The notes: a model not told the origin generated them from the sequence alone. A stretch of DNA of 64,000 nucleotides from Kryptolebias marmoratus (GCF_001649575.2 NC_051430.1:16269575-16333574); one strand, 5' to 3'. Positions 1-13,539 are shown, counted from the first letter of the stretch. Made by a program: numbers and translations.

Positions 1-2714
1 GAAATAAACATTTGAAATATATGAGTTTGTATGTAATGTATGAATATAATATACAAGTTTCACTTTTTAAATGGAATTACTGAAATCAATCTACTTTTTC
101 ATGATATTCTAATTTTATGACCAGCACCTGTAGGCCACGGTTTGGCAGAGGGATGTGTGTTCGGCGGTCTAGGATGGCCGGGCACATTACGCGACGTCAC
201 TGTTGACAGAACGTACTGACAGAGTTCTGGGCAAAAGGTCGGGGTCAGCAAGATTAGCTTTGACTTCGATATCCGTGAAGCTTTTCGTGTGTTTAGTTTC
301 CCTTTTATTTTTTCTTCTACAAGTGTCTGTTTATGTTCCTGAGTCTCAGTGTCTCCCACTTGAACTGTGCACTGCAGGAAACTCTGCCTGGGTGCATTTT
401 CTGCATTGCCTGGCTTTAAAATAACTGGTTACAAGAGGTCTGAGAAAGGTTGGGGTGCGCTAGAATTACAGCAAAAGAGGAATCTATAACTGGGTGACGA
501 ACTGAAATAATAAAAGAAAAGCCTTGGACTAATTGTTGTGTTGATATTTTAGTATAAAAACTCTTAGTCGTAAAGCCTGTAAATGAAAATTCTTCTGCTA
601 TTTATAACTTTACCACCACATAAAGGGTGTGATACTGTGTGTTCTGGGGTATTTTGAATATTTTAACTCTTTAAAATGTTAGTTGCATTTGTGTGTGTGT
701 GTGTGTCTGCAACTCAGGAGAGGATTGCACATCGTGGCCAAAACACCAAGTGGCACCATTTGGTTCGTTGGCTGAAGCTCCTTTCTATTTATGTTCGTGT
801 TTGCCTTCATGAGATGTTTTGTTTTGTACCATGGCTGTGAAGATGTGTCACTGCAACAAACTTATCCTCCTGTGCATCTGCATGTGATTCTGCGTGCATA
901 TTTTTTTAATATGTGTGCAATCTGATACCTGGGTGTCTGTTTGTTTGTTTTTTTGCATCTGCTTGCTCCCCTCATTTGTGGCTGAAAGTTGATCCTCTTG
1001 AGCAAATTGGCACCATCGTATGACTGAGGGAATGCCATCAAGTGTGTGTGTGTGTGTTGTGCAATCACAAACTGCTTTTTTTTACAGCACAAGAGGTGAT
1101 GTGAGGCTTTAGTGGTGAAAATGGTGCATATCTGTTTGTTTAATGGGGTTTAGGTTCACTTGAACAGGTGGGTTTGACTCCCTACATTCCCTGCAGGACC
1201 TTGGAACCCGACCCCACACTCTATGTTCCTTCACATGTCTGCATGGGGGCCCAAACAGCCCCATATGTCTCACTTCTGTGTTGTTCGCACAGTGGTAATC
1301 TCTCACGTCTCTCGTTTTCCGCGTCTATGCGCCTCGGCTGTCTGTCTGTCTGCCTATCTTCCTGTTTTGTTTTCGCATCTTGCCTGCCTGTCTATCCATC
1401 TGCCTTTGTTTTTTGAAACTCGCAAGCTGAGAATTAGGAGACCCCGCCAATTAGCACCTATGGCAGCATCGGGGGCTCTGCTTGGGTGAGACGAGGCGAG
1501 TCAGAGAAGAAAAGTTCATTTTACTCGTTTGAACGGGGAAAGTACTGGAAGAAAACCTGAAAAGGGGGACACCGTTTGCAGGGATCTGTGTTCGTGGCGC
1601 TCTGGCGTAACTGATTTTAAGTGTGGCAGGGAGCTGTAACACTGTGATTTCAGCGCTCACTCGTAAAAACTTTAATATGATCACACAGAAAGAAAAACTG
1701 TCAACAGAAACTGACACACAAGCACAATGACTCAAACAGCGAAGCCCTTAAACCTCCAAAATCCACAAACCTCTTCAGCATTGTGAAGACATAAATACAT
1801 TGACACATCCCTGCTCCCTCCCAGTGTGTACGTGGCTTTATCTGAGCTGAAAGCATTAAACTAATGCTCAGTTACTCAGTGAGAGAGAAACACCCAAGGG
1901 TGTCATTCCTGCTCATCAGGGTTAGACTTGTTTTATCTTGGCCAACCCACAGATGAAACGGCAAGATTTTAATCTGTGTTTGGATTTATAAATAACCTTT
2001 AAGTAAGGTGTTTCTTTTCACGGCTGGTCTGATCCTTTGTCGTGGCTGCTCAGATTTTACAGGTTCGGGATGCTGACGCAACGTGACGGACTCCCTTTGG
2101 TGTGCCTTTCCAGCCTCTCAGCTGCCTCAATGGATGAGTCAGTAGCGCTAACTGATGGTAGCGAGTCTGAGGACGAAGGTTCTGTCATTATCCCAGTTAA
2201 TGTTTGCCTGCATCCAGTGTCTGTGGTTCGTTCCCAAATGAAAATCTCAAATTGAATCACCGCAACTCTGGAACAGTTTAATATTTTTAGCTTGAATACA
2301 TTTTTAGCCACAAGGCCCTTCAGTGACCTTTTACATAATTAAAAAAGGGGATATAAAATGCAGAACAAGTTTATTTTAATTATTACTTAACTTCATTTTT
2401 AGTATAAAAATACAAGAAATGGAAAGAAGTTTAGTAGTGACACATCAAAACCTGCTTGAATTTATCAAGTGAATTCATCTAAAGAGAGAGTTTCTTTTTA
2501 ACTGTTTTACATTAAAATTATAATGATCTTATTTCCGTTTAAATCTTTGATCAAGTTGATCATTATGTTTCTCTCTAAATATCACATGAAACTTAACCCC
2601 AAAGCATTAGACAACAACATCATTCTGTGCAGAAAGATTGACTTCCTTAATCTTCTCAAGCTCCATTCTGGCTGCTGAGGGTTTTTTTATGTTTGTTTGT
2701 TTTTCTGACTTTTT
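1..2714. other. Intergenic, no gene seen
   Basis: AT-rich sequence with short (TG)n tracts at 691-706 and 1042-1057. Frames of up to 94 codons exist on both strands but they are not conserved-looking and carry no recognisable domain. Whether the far left belongs to the end of an upstream gene cannot be judged. Confidence 0.6.
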
Positions 2715-2880
2715 GTTTTAAGATGGTAGCAATCCACTTTGGTGTTGCCCTCACTTACTGTTAGCTTGTCATTCAGGTCAGAATTAAACTCTTATTTCTT
2801 CAAACTGAGGTTACTCAAAGAGCTATTTGGAACAGGTAAGATAGTAGTTGCTCATAACCTTTCCACAGGACCCCAACATC
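2715..2880 (+). repeat. Dispersed repeat family B, copy 1
   Basis: Shares with copies at 7433, 38321 and 63058 the series 'gttttaagatgg.agcaatcc', 'ttagcttgtca', 'cagaattaaactc', 'ttcaaactgagg', 'ttcaaagagctat' and 'aggtaagat'. It ends with a gtaagat (2836) to ccacag (2868) pair that looks like a mini-intron. Class of element unknown. Confidence 0.65.
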
Positions 2881-4040
2881 TTTGAGCCATCCCTTTAAGT
2901 CTTTATTAGTGCATAGTTTCCCGGAGAATCACTGTAACGTTCCACTGCTCCAAATGAGCTGCTCACAAGTGTTAAGGATAAGCTTTGATCAGGAGTTATG
3001 CATCTTTCCAAAAACCTTCCAGCTGCCTGCCCCGTGCCCTTCTTCACACCATCAAAACCTGTGTGGCTGGGCTTCAGTTTGGCAACTAAATGACATGTGG
3101 TCACAGTGTGCGGCGGTTATTTCATGCTGCTTGTGTACCAGGCCGCGGTGCAGTAGTGCAGAAATAACTGACCACGAGTATAGATTTTTCCATCACACTA
3201 TTCTGAAATACATACCGTGCATAGTGCATCAGCTGCGACTGTCCATGTGTGTGTTTATGTGTGCGCGTGTGCATTTGCTGTCCTGTTTATTGAATTAAGA
3301 ACAAACAAACTATACATGCATGGTAATTCCATTTCAGCAAGTACACGTTAAAGTTATTGCTGCGCGATGAAAATTATATCTCTACATTTGATTTCCTTTT
3401 TTTTTTTGTGATTTCAGGTCAGCTAAAGGATTACATGCTTGTCTATTTTCTGAGAAAATGGCCACATAGGATTAAAAAAAAAATCCACCCAAAGCTCTGT
3501 TGAATAAAATGAAAGTGCATCGCTTCCAAAATGAATGCTTTTCATCTTGCAACAGGTTTGTGTTTTTTTGTTTGCTCAAGTGGAATACAATATGAGGAAC
3601 TCAATACAAATGGACAAACAACAGGCGGGCTATTTGAAGTAAACACAAAAAAAGGACCTTCCTGTTTGTCAAATGGTTTATTTGTGTCACAGACTGTCTG
3701 TGAGTTTTGCTGTTTACACTCATACTTCCCTTCTTCTCTGATTTCTACCTTCTATTTCTGGATTTGCGAACAACAGTTTTTGCAACCGAAATGAGAATTT
3801 CCATCTTCCAGCTGAGAATTTTTTTTTTAAGCAACATTAATAGCAGGTCAGATTTTCGAGGGAGGATATAAATATAAACCACAAGACAAAGTAATGACAG
3901 GGCAGTTTTAGCTCATTTACTGTATTTCTGAGTTATGTGAAATATTAGAAAAACAACAACTTTTGAGAGAAAAGAGTTAGCTACTAAAAAATAAAAACAA
4001 ATTGCAAATTAAAGAACCAACAGACAGACAGCAGACAGAC

Positions 4041-4338
4041 AGAGTTGATTCCAATGGTCCAATCGTTAGCACTCGGAGTATAAGTTGGGGATCAGTCTCA
4101 GATACTATCACACCAAATTTTAGCTCAATATTTGGAAAACTGAGTTATAGCCATTTTTTTGCTTCATTGTGGCGGCCATCTTGAGTCAAATTGACTCCAA
4201 TGGTTAATCAGTTGTAGATGTCCATATAGTGATTACGTTCTGAAACCTTCATGAACTTCCATTCAGTGATTCATGTGATATTTTGCTAATTGTACAGACA
4301 AATGTGCACACACACACACACACAGGCACAGGCAAAAG
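4041..4338 (+). repeat. Dispersed teleost repeat family A, copy 1
   Basis: Carries 'gatcagtctcagatactatc', 'aattttagctcaatatttgg', 'gagttatagccattttt', 'ggcggccatcttgagtcaaa', 'ttgactccaatggtt', 'gtgattacgttctg' and a tail of 'acagacaaa' leading into a (CA)n tract. I know this pattern as a common dispersed repeat in teleost genomes; its class is not established here. Confidence 0.7.
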
Positions 4339-4368
4339 CATTACAAATGTTGAAAAACATTTGTAATG
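4339..4368. other. Perfect 13-bp inverted repeat with GAAA loop
   Basis: cattacaaatgtt, gaaa, aacatttgtaatg: both arms are exactly complementary over 13 bp. It sits directly at the 3' edge of family A copy 1 and its CA tract. Confidence 0.9.
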
Positions 4369-7300
4369 ATTTATTTAAATAATTTAAAATATGTGATTTA
4401 TAACCAGTACTTTAATTTCCTGCACTGATAACATTTGACAGTAGAGGTGCAAAAGACAATAAAATTATTCCCTCTGCAGTTCATTCTATAAGGTGATGAA
4501 CACATGCACCCTTACATATACAGCACATGGCAAAATGTCTTTAATGATATAGCAATTTAAACTGACAGAAAATCTCCCTGGAGCATTGTGCTTTGCAGAG
4601 TTGACGTACAGAGTGGACGCGGTGTGATTTCAGCGGGGCTGTAGCTCTGCTTTTCTGTGCCAGACTGAAGTCTAGAGGTGTTTGTCTTGGCTTCATTCTC
4701 TGTTTAATCAGGCTGTTTTCAGAGTACTGACTGACCTGTGCAAAGGCCAGATATGTTGCTCTCTTCACTACTTTCCTTTGACCCTTTCTGTTCTTAAGGT
4801 AATCGCTACTCTGGCCACTACCTTGTACCCCATTTCACTTCATTTAATGTACAAATTATTCACTTGTAGCAATGTGATTGTTTTTTTTTTTTATTTTGTC
4901 CCTTCCACATTTTAAATAAATGGCACACAGAAATCTCATAACCTTGCTTTCTGTTACACAGTGTTTTGAAGGAATACGATTTGCCCTCCAATATTTTTTT
5001 TTCCACATCTAATATGACTTCAAAACTAGAGTGAAAGATGAGATAAAAAAAAAAAAGATTTGGAGGTCATCATCACTTCCAGTATTACAGCAGATTGTAG
5101 TGAGGTGGAATTTGTCTGGGGTGGGTCAGATGTATTGATGGACAGACTTCCTGGCAGATTAGACATTGTTGTTTATCACTTATTGATCTGCCCTTCCATG
5201 TGCTGTTCAGTAAAGCTCTGTAATGTACACAGCTCTCTGCATCATGTTTGCCATGATGATTAAGCCTTCTTTGCTAAAACAGAACTAAAGGATCTGTCAG
5301 GCAAGGCTGTCACGGAGAGAAAATCATCTCTGAACACCTACATTCTAAGCACATTTAAATTAATTTCTATTTTTCTCAAACTCTAAAGCAAATAATCTTT
5401 GAACTGCATGAACGTTGGGCTTTAGTAAACACAATTTTTTTGTCTTTATTTACACCAGTGTCAAGACACATCGGTGGATAATGAGATGTAGGGTGCCTAC
5501 AGCATCACAGCAGCTTCACATAATGAGTTTAATCTTTTGGATAGGTCAAAAGAATTGTAATTTTAATGACCTGTTATTTCCAAATACAGTTCTCAAGCAC
5601 AAAGCATCCTGTCTTTTAAAGTATGTTACATGTTTGGTCATGATCAGACTGACACTGCTGACAGACTTACTGACGAGCAGGAAAGAGAATTGAAATAAAT
5701 CAGACAATAAACTCACAGCTCATCTGAGCTGTTAGTGCTTTAAATGAAAAAAGGTCTGTAGATTACACTTTCCAGGGAGCAAGCTGATGTTCATATGTTT
5801 AATGGAGACGTTTCTGGTTCACTGTTAAGGTTCAAAAAGTTGAGGAGTAAAAGTTTTGTGCACGTCTTATCACAGACATTGTCCGGTCTGTTCAACTGCA
5901 GCATAGATTTTCCACACGGTTACCTTGTTTTATGTGTAAAAAAGAATATCCCTTTTTTTGTAACAAGCAAGCAGAAAATAAAATCCTACATCAGTGCTGA
6001 AATATTGACCCAGTGTTGAAATGACATCTATTTGTGTCTGTTGCTCAGTGGGTTGTTAAACTTGTTCAAGGCATTATGCAGCAGAAATGTTGGACATTGT
6101 CAAGACTTGGTCAGGCAGAACTGCACCATTCTGAATCAATCATCGGCCACTCTGTGTTCTTTTGTGTTCTTTTTGAGCCTCGGTCTTTGTCTCAGTGTCA
6201 CAGGATTTTACAAAAAGCAGACTCACATCGTTTTCATATTTGCTATTTGTTGCTTCTATATCAGGCTGATTGCTCTGTTTACAAGATCATTTCAAAGGTT
6301 CCTGCTCTCAGAGGTTCAGGTCTGGTGATCTGAACCTTTGCTCCCTTGCTAACATTAAATTGTTTTCATCTGGCTCTGCTCCTGGAGAACACCCCGTTCT
6401 CAGTCCCACGGTTGTTGTTCAACACATCCAACCAAGAACTCATGCTAAGTGCTTGTCCCATTCCTTTTCTTTAATGACTCGTGCAGGAACTGAATAAATG
6501 CAACCCTAAATAGTTCAACATTCGTTTCCCATGATATTTCTCTTCAGACACATTCCCTGTCTCTTACCTAACCCTTCAAGCATCAAGCATCCATTGTGGC
6601 TTTTATAAAAGCTGTTTTTATCAGTATAAGAGAACCTAAACATGTACAATAAAGTCTACCTGTTTCAACTCAAGAGGAAATCTCCAGGCTGAAAAAAAAG
6701 TGTTAAGCTCAAAATGTTCAGCAAAGTGAGTGAACTGAACTATCCCTTTAAGAGTCTGAAGCAGCAGCTGAAGAGAGTCTTAATGAGATTAGCCCTGCCA
6801 CTTGCCAGCCACAGCTTACGAGGCACCTCTGCTGACCTGTATGCCTCTGTCCAGCAGAGATTGTGCATGTGTCTTTGCCCGAGCGCATGTTATCTAAAAA
6901 TCCTGCTTTTTTTGGCTGTTTGAAACAGCTCTTTCTTCACGCTTACTTGTTGCCCCCATGCTTACTACTTGAAACCAAAACTAAAAGAAGTATTTTGGGA
7001 TTGTGTAAGTCGTGAGCCTACCTGTCTATACGTGTACTCAAGCCCTTTCCTGTACAACCTCGATGCCCTGAAGTAAAAAAAAAACAAAAAACACACACAC
7101 AGGTGTTATGACTCCCAGGCAGACTCTTAGTTTGTATTTATCTGAGAGGATTTGTGCCACCTAAGACTTCAGAGCATCCTCTAAAACCTTCAGAAGCTCA
7201 AACCTTAAAGTCTATCTCTAGCTAATTCTGTTGCCTTTTAGAAAAATAAAAGCAAATATGCCATCACAAAGGAATATTTGGAACTTTTTCCCTTCGAAGA

Positions 7301-7432
7301 AAGGTTCATTTTGGTAGGGTGGATCAGATAATGGCTAGTTTGTGCCACTGCGTGCACCTTGTAGTGCAAAGCTGATGGCAGTGTAAACATTGATACAACA
7401 GTATTAGCATGAACTAAGGGGATTTTTTTTAG
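4369..7432. other. Intergenic, nothing recognised
   Basis: AT-rich sequence with small unrelated open frames on both strands (up to about 100 codons at 6032-6333, two overlapping frames, neither domain-like). There is a weak 7-bp inverted repeat at 6314-6337. No repeat family was recognised. Confidence 0.55.
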
Positions 7433-7612
7433 ATTGGAGTTATTGGCAGAGATCCATTTGGTCTCTGCTCTACTTGGATTAGGTATTAGGTCATCAATCT
7501 GGTCAGAAATAAACTCTGCTTTTTCCAAAGGGAGATCGTTCAAAAAGTTATCTACAACAGGTAAGATATTAACTGTTCAAAATTCACATAACCCCGTTTC
7601 AGAAGATCTACA
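7433..7612 (+). repeat. Dispersed repeat family B, copy 2
   Basis: The most diverged copy. It keeps 'attggagtt', 'tcagaaataaactctg', 'gttcaaaaagttatctacaacag', then gtaagatatta at 7561 and gtttcag ending at 7602. Orientation is the same as the other copies. Confidence 0.55.
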
Positions 7613-8973
7613 CTCTTGATTTGATTGTTTTTCCTTTTTTAACGTTAATGATGTTTTAGGTGTTTGAAGATCCCAGTCATTATTTAACCTAGGGGAAGTG
7701 TGTTTAACTCGGCATTGGCGTGTGGAACAGCATTGACTGATGTGTTGCTACATAACTGTCCTTGTTTTGTATTAGGAGATGGAGGACACCAAATTAGGAA
7801 CAGTGTCAGCACTTCTTGTTCATTCAGGCAGTGGTTCAAGAAGGCCAAGGTTTAAAATGTGAGACATCTTGTATTCTAATTAGTGCTCTGTTCAGTCTCA
7901 CATGGATTAAGGGTCAATAATAAGAGATGGACTACTTTTTCTAAAATCTATCAGCAATGCCATGTTCATGCATCCCTCTCTCCCATCCTATCTGTTATCT
8001 TCTCAGTCTTCGCCTTTAGTCCTTGTAGCCACTTTGCATTCCTCACATATATTCCCCATCATTGCCAGCACAGACTTGAGCTGATCACGAATCTGCATCA
8101 CAAGCGAACGAAGACTTAAAAAACGTTTTAAGTGTTGCGCTCTAAGGATTTGCAGCTAATGAAACATGACGTGTTGACACTGTTACTGTCTGATTTGGAT
8201 GCTCCTGCATGTTGTTCAGTGAGTCGTGAATATAAAACCAGAACTTTTTATTTATTTATTTTTTGTTCTGACTGCAACTTATGAATGACCCAGTGAGGAA
8301 CAGATGGGATTTCAACATTGTGCTGACTCATAGCCCTCGTTTAGCCCTGAATATTTTTAGACCAATTCAGAATGCACTCAGCCAAAAGAATTTAGCCATT
8401 TTAATAAAATTTATATATCACAGAAACACCTAAAAATATGAAAGAGACAAAACCCAAATCAGTAAATCATGCCCAAATAATAGGTGACCAAAGTCTAAAT
8501 AAAATAAATATATATTCAGACTTGTGACCAATTAATTTGGTCTTTGAATCATCTTTTAATGTTAAATTTAGTAGTCTTTAATTATCAATTACAAAACGAT
8601 ATAGACTTGTGAAAATAAAGGCCTGGTTCTACAAAACTAAGCAGCAATTGAAATGTTTCCAACTAAAAGTGATGTCTATTAGAAACAAAAAGTGACATGC
8701 ATGAAATAAAGCTGAAATAGATTTGAAAAAATAAGTTTTTTTCATTGTATATAAAAACTATATATAAAAATCAAATTACAGCATTCTTTAACTAATCCAC
8801 AACAGCCTTTTGGAGTTTGTCCATTTCCAGTTTTCATGAGAAGTGCAGTGACTTTATTAGGATGTAATGAGGCAACAATGAGCAGTTGAACACACACAGT
8901 TTCAGAACAGACATTAGATTAAAAAAAAAATCTGCTGATAACATAGCAAGTAAATGATATACTTGATCTGTCT

Positions 8974-8978
<5 letters not shown>

Positions 8979-9028
<50 letters not shown>
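8979..9028. repeat. (CT)n microsatellite
   Basis: About 25 uninterrupted CT units. A frame on the minus strand reads Glu-Arg repeats through it and is an artefact. Confidence 0.95.
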
Positions 9029-9032
<4 letters not shown>

Positions 9033-9649
9033 TCCCTGCTTGTCTCCCTCTGTAGTTTCTCTCCGGCCTTATCGAGCATTGAATAACTTTTCACCTAAAC
9101 TCTCACTCTGCCGACATCCCCGTCACCCTCTGTCAGAGAGGCAGGCTGTTAAATAACATACAGGCTCTGGCAAAGCTCAGCCACCTCTCCATGTCAAAGC
9201 ATGTGTGTGTGCGCTTGTGTTTGCGTTATGCCAGTTTGAATTCTTGTGTGTGCTTTGTCAGTGTTTTTCCGCTACACGTCGTTTGAAAGTCTTAGTTTCC
9301 AACAAACTTATTTCGGTGTAGCCTTTAGACCTTCCATTATTGCTCTTGACTTTTGACCTCTGATTTATTTTTCTCCAAAATATACATCTGTATTTTTCAC
9401 CTGACTTGTCACGTGAAACAAAGACAAATGACTCCATATTTTTGAACTACGCGTTTATGGCACATCCTTTGTTGTTATGGGGCTGTATCCGTATGTGTCA
9501 GAGGTGAAGGCAGAATTTAATCTTTGATATTGTTATCAGCTCCATGGGAGGTGTGTGGAAGACCCACTGCAGCTCTGACCTACTTGTGGCGGTGAATTGG
9601 CTGTATGTTGGCTGTTTTCACTGTGTGTGTGTTTGTTAAAGCTTGAGTT

Positions 9650-9677
9650 GGTGTGTGTGTGTGTGTGTGTGTGTGTG
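9650..9677. repeat. (TG)n microsatellite
   Basis: About 14 uninterrupted TG units in the intergenic region upstream of rhobtb. Confidence 0.9.
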
Positions 9678-10411
9678 CTTGAAGGAAAAAAAAAAAGAGC
9701 TCTGTATGGACGTGAGGAGTGTGAGAAGCTGGGTGTTTTGACAGCTTTAGAGTAGTTCCAGTACAGAGCTGGGGCAGGGGTTGAGTGGGCCTTTTGGACA
9801 TTCGGGTAAGCTGGAGGGGTGAGTGCAGGGTCAGTCGGGAGGGAGTGGACAGGATCGGATCAGATGAGGGCGAGCATGTTCTCCTAAAATGCACCATGGC
9901 CATTAAATTGATACTTGATATTTGTTTCTTGGTGTGGAAAGAAACTCATGATATCATCTGAAAGGAAGCCAGGGGAGCCTACTTGCACAACAATGCAAAC
10001 AATGACTTTAACAAAACACCAGCAGCTGAAACTGGATATTACAGCCTCTTTAGGTGGAAAAAGAAAACACTGCACAGGGAGGAAACAGACATTTTAAAAG
10101 ACTGAAAGCAAGACTTTGTGTTCTCTGAATGTATCCCCTTTTTTTGGCAAGTTCAGAGGTCATAACACATTTTAAAGTGTATAGTATCTCAATTCTTTTT
10201 AACATTTTTGTCTACTGATTTGCAAACAGCGTTTCACTCTAAAAAATGCATACTGGGTTGTATCACATGCACTGCTGTTTTGAGGCCAAATAACATATTT
10301 TTGATGATCTAAGTCTGTGAGACTAAATCTCCAGCTTGCAACTTTTTTGGGGGCACATTGTCTGGTTGTAGAAGCCATCCATTCCCGTAACCTAAATGTT
10401 TCACTTTGTAC

Positions 10412-10720
10412 CAGTGGCTCCCCAACTTTTCTGCTTTCGAGTCACATAATAAAAGCTGCAGAGACTTGTTGACCCTGATTACGTTGCTGAAATTTACAAA
10501 CATCGCTAAAAAGCTACTCAACAAAGAGTTTCGTCAAACATTATTCAATTTTTTGTGCTTTTCTGACCATTGGTTTTATCGCTTTGTAACAGTTAAGGCT
10601 AAATATGCAATTTGCGATCATCTTTTATGTTCATTTAATTTCTGTGGAACTTCCTATGACCCCACACTTGTTGTTTAATAACCTCCAATAGGGTCCCCAC
10701 TCCAACTTTGGGAAACACTC
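10412..10720. mobile_element. hAT-like non-autonomous element (MITE), degenerate
   Basis: The left end cagtggctccccaactttt and right end ccaactttgggaaacact are imperfect inverted repeats and resemble Charlie-type hAT ends (CAGTGGTTCCCAAA). Flanking 8-mers ctttgtac (10404-10411) and attcatac (10721-10728) agree at 5 of 8 positions, which fits an old 8-bp target duplication. There is no transposase frame in the 309-bp body. The small open frame inside it is incidental. Confidence 0.6.
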
Positions 10721-12420
10721 ATTCATACAACTGGCTGCAACTCAGTTCCAAAGCATGACCATTCCACCACCATGTTTTAAAGCAGGGGATAGCTTCCTTT
10801 TCCAACATTACCCTTGTTGGCTGACAAATATTTTTACTTTTACTTTTAATATCATAAAAAAGATCATCCCAGATTTGTTTAAATCCTAGTGAATGCTGTG
10901 GGGAAGACACAGTAGATGACCCTTCTTGAGTCTGTAAACTTCTCCTGAAGGTTTTATACAATCAAACTGGCTTTTTAAAAACAGAGTAGTAATTACTATA
11001 GGTCTAAAGGTGTTTATTTATTTTATTTCTCACATATAACATGATAACAGTACGGCTCTGTTAAAAAAATTGAAAAAAAAAAAATCATTGTTCTTTGCTC
11101 AAAATTGTGGGAGTTACTATACCTGCAGTTAAACAAAGCTAGCTTGATTATTATTTGGCATAAAAAACACACTTTTAATGTGATCAAATAAAACATGTTG
11201 TTTATTCAATTAGTGGTCAGGAGCTGGATGAAAATAAATTCATAGTGGACGAAAAGTTGTCCCGACAGGATGAGGTGTTTGAAGCAGCCATGCCAAAGCA
11301 TGATCTCAGCTCATTCTCCGAACTTTAATCTCACCAAAATGGAAAGGCTCTGGGAGAACACTCGCTCAGTTAGTAAAAGAGTGATAAAGCCGTTCGAGAA
11401 AGAGCCGTTCTGTTTGTCCTGCCACAGCTGAAAAGGCCAGGCGTCGCCTCAGACTGCGCCGTTTGAGAGTTCTCACACAAGTTCACCTCTTCGACAAAAG
11501 AAGCTGCCTCTTCACAGTTCTCAGCCCCTCTTGGTGCCAGTGGTGCCTAACCCCTGCTTTCTCCAGCAGCATTCCGGACCGTCTTTTATGCTGCTTCATT
11601 TTGGCTGTGCCAGCTGGGTCAGGGGGCAGCATTTTCTCAGGCCTGCAAAACAAAACTGAACAAATTGATAAAAAAACAAAAACTAAACAAAACAAAAAAA
11701 AACATATTGTTGATTTAACCTTGGTTTATTTTAGTGTTGTGGCTGTTTTCTTGTTCTGCACCATAAAACACAATTTTTTTTTAATATAAGACTGCAGAGG
11801 CATAATGAAAGCTCCATATATCATTATGTAACATTGACTATAGCATGATATGTATTCATTTATTTGCTATAGGCAAAAACGTTGATATCCACAGCTGTTA
11901 CTTGTTGCCCTGATTTTTGCCAAAACATGAATTTATTGTTGTCCTGATTGGCCTTGAGTGACAGCACTGGCCTAACGTGGCACCGAGAGTGGATGCCTTC
12001 TTTGTTTCCCTGGGATCAGTACCAGATTCCACCAGTAGATGTCTGTCTTCAGTCTTGCACGGTCACAGGAGAAAGTTAGCAGTAAGACTGTCCAGGATGG
12101 ACATATGACCACCCACTGCAGAACCCTACAAAACACAAAGCGTTGTATGAGAAAAGCACATTCCCCTGTCGCGAGCTGCAGTTGTGAACAGCTGCTCCAA
12201 CAGATGAGCTCAAAAGAAACGTTAACACGCAGCAGCAAAGCTATAAAAAGCTGAAATAGGGAACAGCTTTCTTGACAGACGAGCTGACTGTTTTTGCCTC
12301 TTGGCAGCACTGAAGCATATTTTTTCCGCCGCTGGTACATCCATTCCAGGAATGAATTCGCAGACCATAGAAAGGGGCACAAGTTTGGACATTGCCATGA
12401 TCCAATGAATGATCTACTTT

Positions 12421-12459
12421 GTGTGTGTTTGCATGTGTGTGTGTATGTGTGTGTGTGTA
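12421..12459. repeat. Interrupted (TG)n microsatellite
   Basis: GT-rich run with a few substitutions (gcat and ta interruptions). Confidence 0.8.
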
Positions 12460-12722
12460 CTGGATTCAGAGGAGGCACAGTTGCTATGAGGTAGTTGCTA
12501 TGCCTGATCACCCAGAATAACTGTAGAAGAAAAAAATAATAATCTACGCTTTGCCCAACGATGTTATTATATAATTTAAACGTTTTTGTTTTGTTTTGTT
12601 TTGTTTGTGTGTTTGTTTCTTTTTAGTTTAATTTTGTTACAGGATAATTTAGTTGTATGATCAAAACGTAGAAACAAAAAACATGATAAACTTGATAGAT
12701 ATTTATTCATTTGAACATTTGA

Positions 12723-12750
12723 CCCTAACCCTAACCCTAACCCTAACCCT
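12723..12750 (-). repeat. Interstitial telomeric repeat
   Basis: An uninterrupted (CCCTAA)n run of about 4.7 units on the + strand, that is TTAGGG on the minus strand, inside otherwise AT-rich DNA. It lies about 0.8 kb upstream of the candidate rhobtb promoter. Confidence 0.9.
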
Positions 12751-13539
12751 ATCCTTTTAAGGTATTATTGTTGTTGTTATTCATATCATAAAATCAGACC
12801 CTGTCCTTTGTGTCTGCATTAGACGGATGCAGCCAGTCCAAAGGTGGATGTGAGAGCTCTAATAATTAAAGAGCATGTTTAACGGAGTACTGGGAGTTCA
12901 CAGAAAGTGGGCGGGCATACTGTCTGCTCTGTGGAAGCTGATTGGCTCTGCTTCCTGCCTTCTCTCGGAGACCTTGAAGTGCTCCTCTCCAGCTCCAACA
13001 TCCTACACTCGAAGTCCTGTATTTAGCTTGCTCTGGATGGGTGATTTGCAATTTGCCAAGCATTCTTTAGATAAGATAAAAAAGCTCGTTGAGGACTGGT
13101 CTAAAACACAAAATCGCAAACCACGAAAAAAAAAACAAGAAGAAGACGTTTCTTGTTTGCGAAAATAGGCATGAAAATGTCTAAATAGCCTCTTAGGGCG
13201 GTGTGTTTTTCATTATTTTATCCATCACCTCTAGTTTTCTTCTAAATGAGTCGTTATCGAGCGTCTGGGTTGCCTTTTGGAAAACGGATACGCCTTAGGA
13301 ACCGTGCTCGAGTCCCGACTTTGATTTCTCCTGCTGACCGTGAACGCGGCACAATGTGATGTCGGCGTCCTGGCTGGTGACGCGCAGCCGTGGAGGCGTG
13401 TCTCTGATGAAATCAGCTGGGGCAACAACAACACAAAAGGGGGTGGCTCAGACTAGAACAATCGCTCGGCTGGTTATGTGCAGGCTTGATTTAGGAAACA
13501 AAGAAAAAAAAATCAAAGACAAATATAAAATAAAATCAG

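Noticed and set aside
1..1000. Possible 3' end of an upstream gene
   Set aside because: No conserved coding stretch or convincing exon was found; AATAAA-like hexamers in AT-rich DNA alone are not evidence.
2836..2868. Possible genuine mini-intron or exon boundary
   Set aside because: The donor-acceptor pair recurs in four dispersed copies, has no flanking open frame, and at about 33 bp is too short for a vertebrate intron.
8834..9094. Minus-strand ORF with Glu-Arg repeats
   Set aside because: Translation of the (CT)n microsatellite.
11972..12511. 179-codon minus-strand ORF
   Set aside because: It runs through a TG/CA tract (Thr-His repeats) and single-copy DNA with no domain, no Kozak support and no splice context. 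It is a chance frame.
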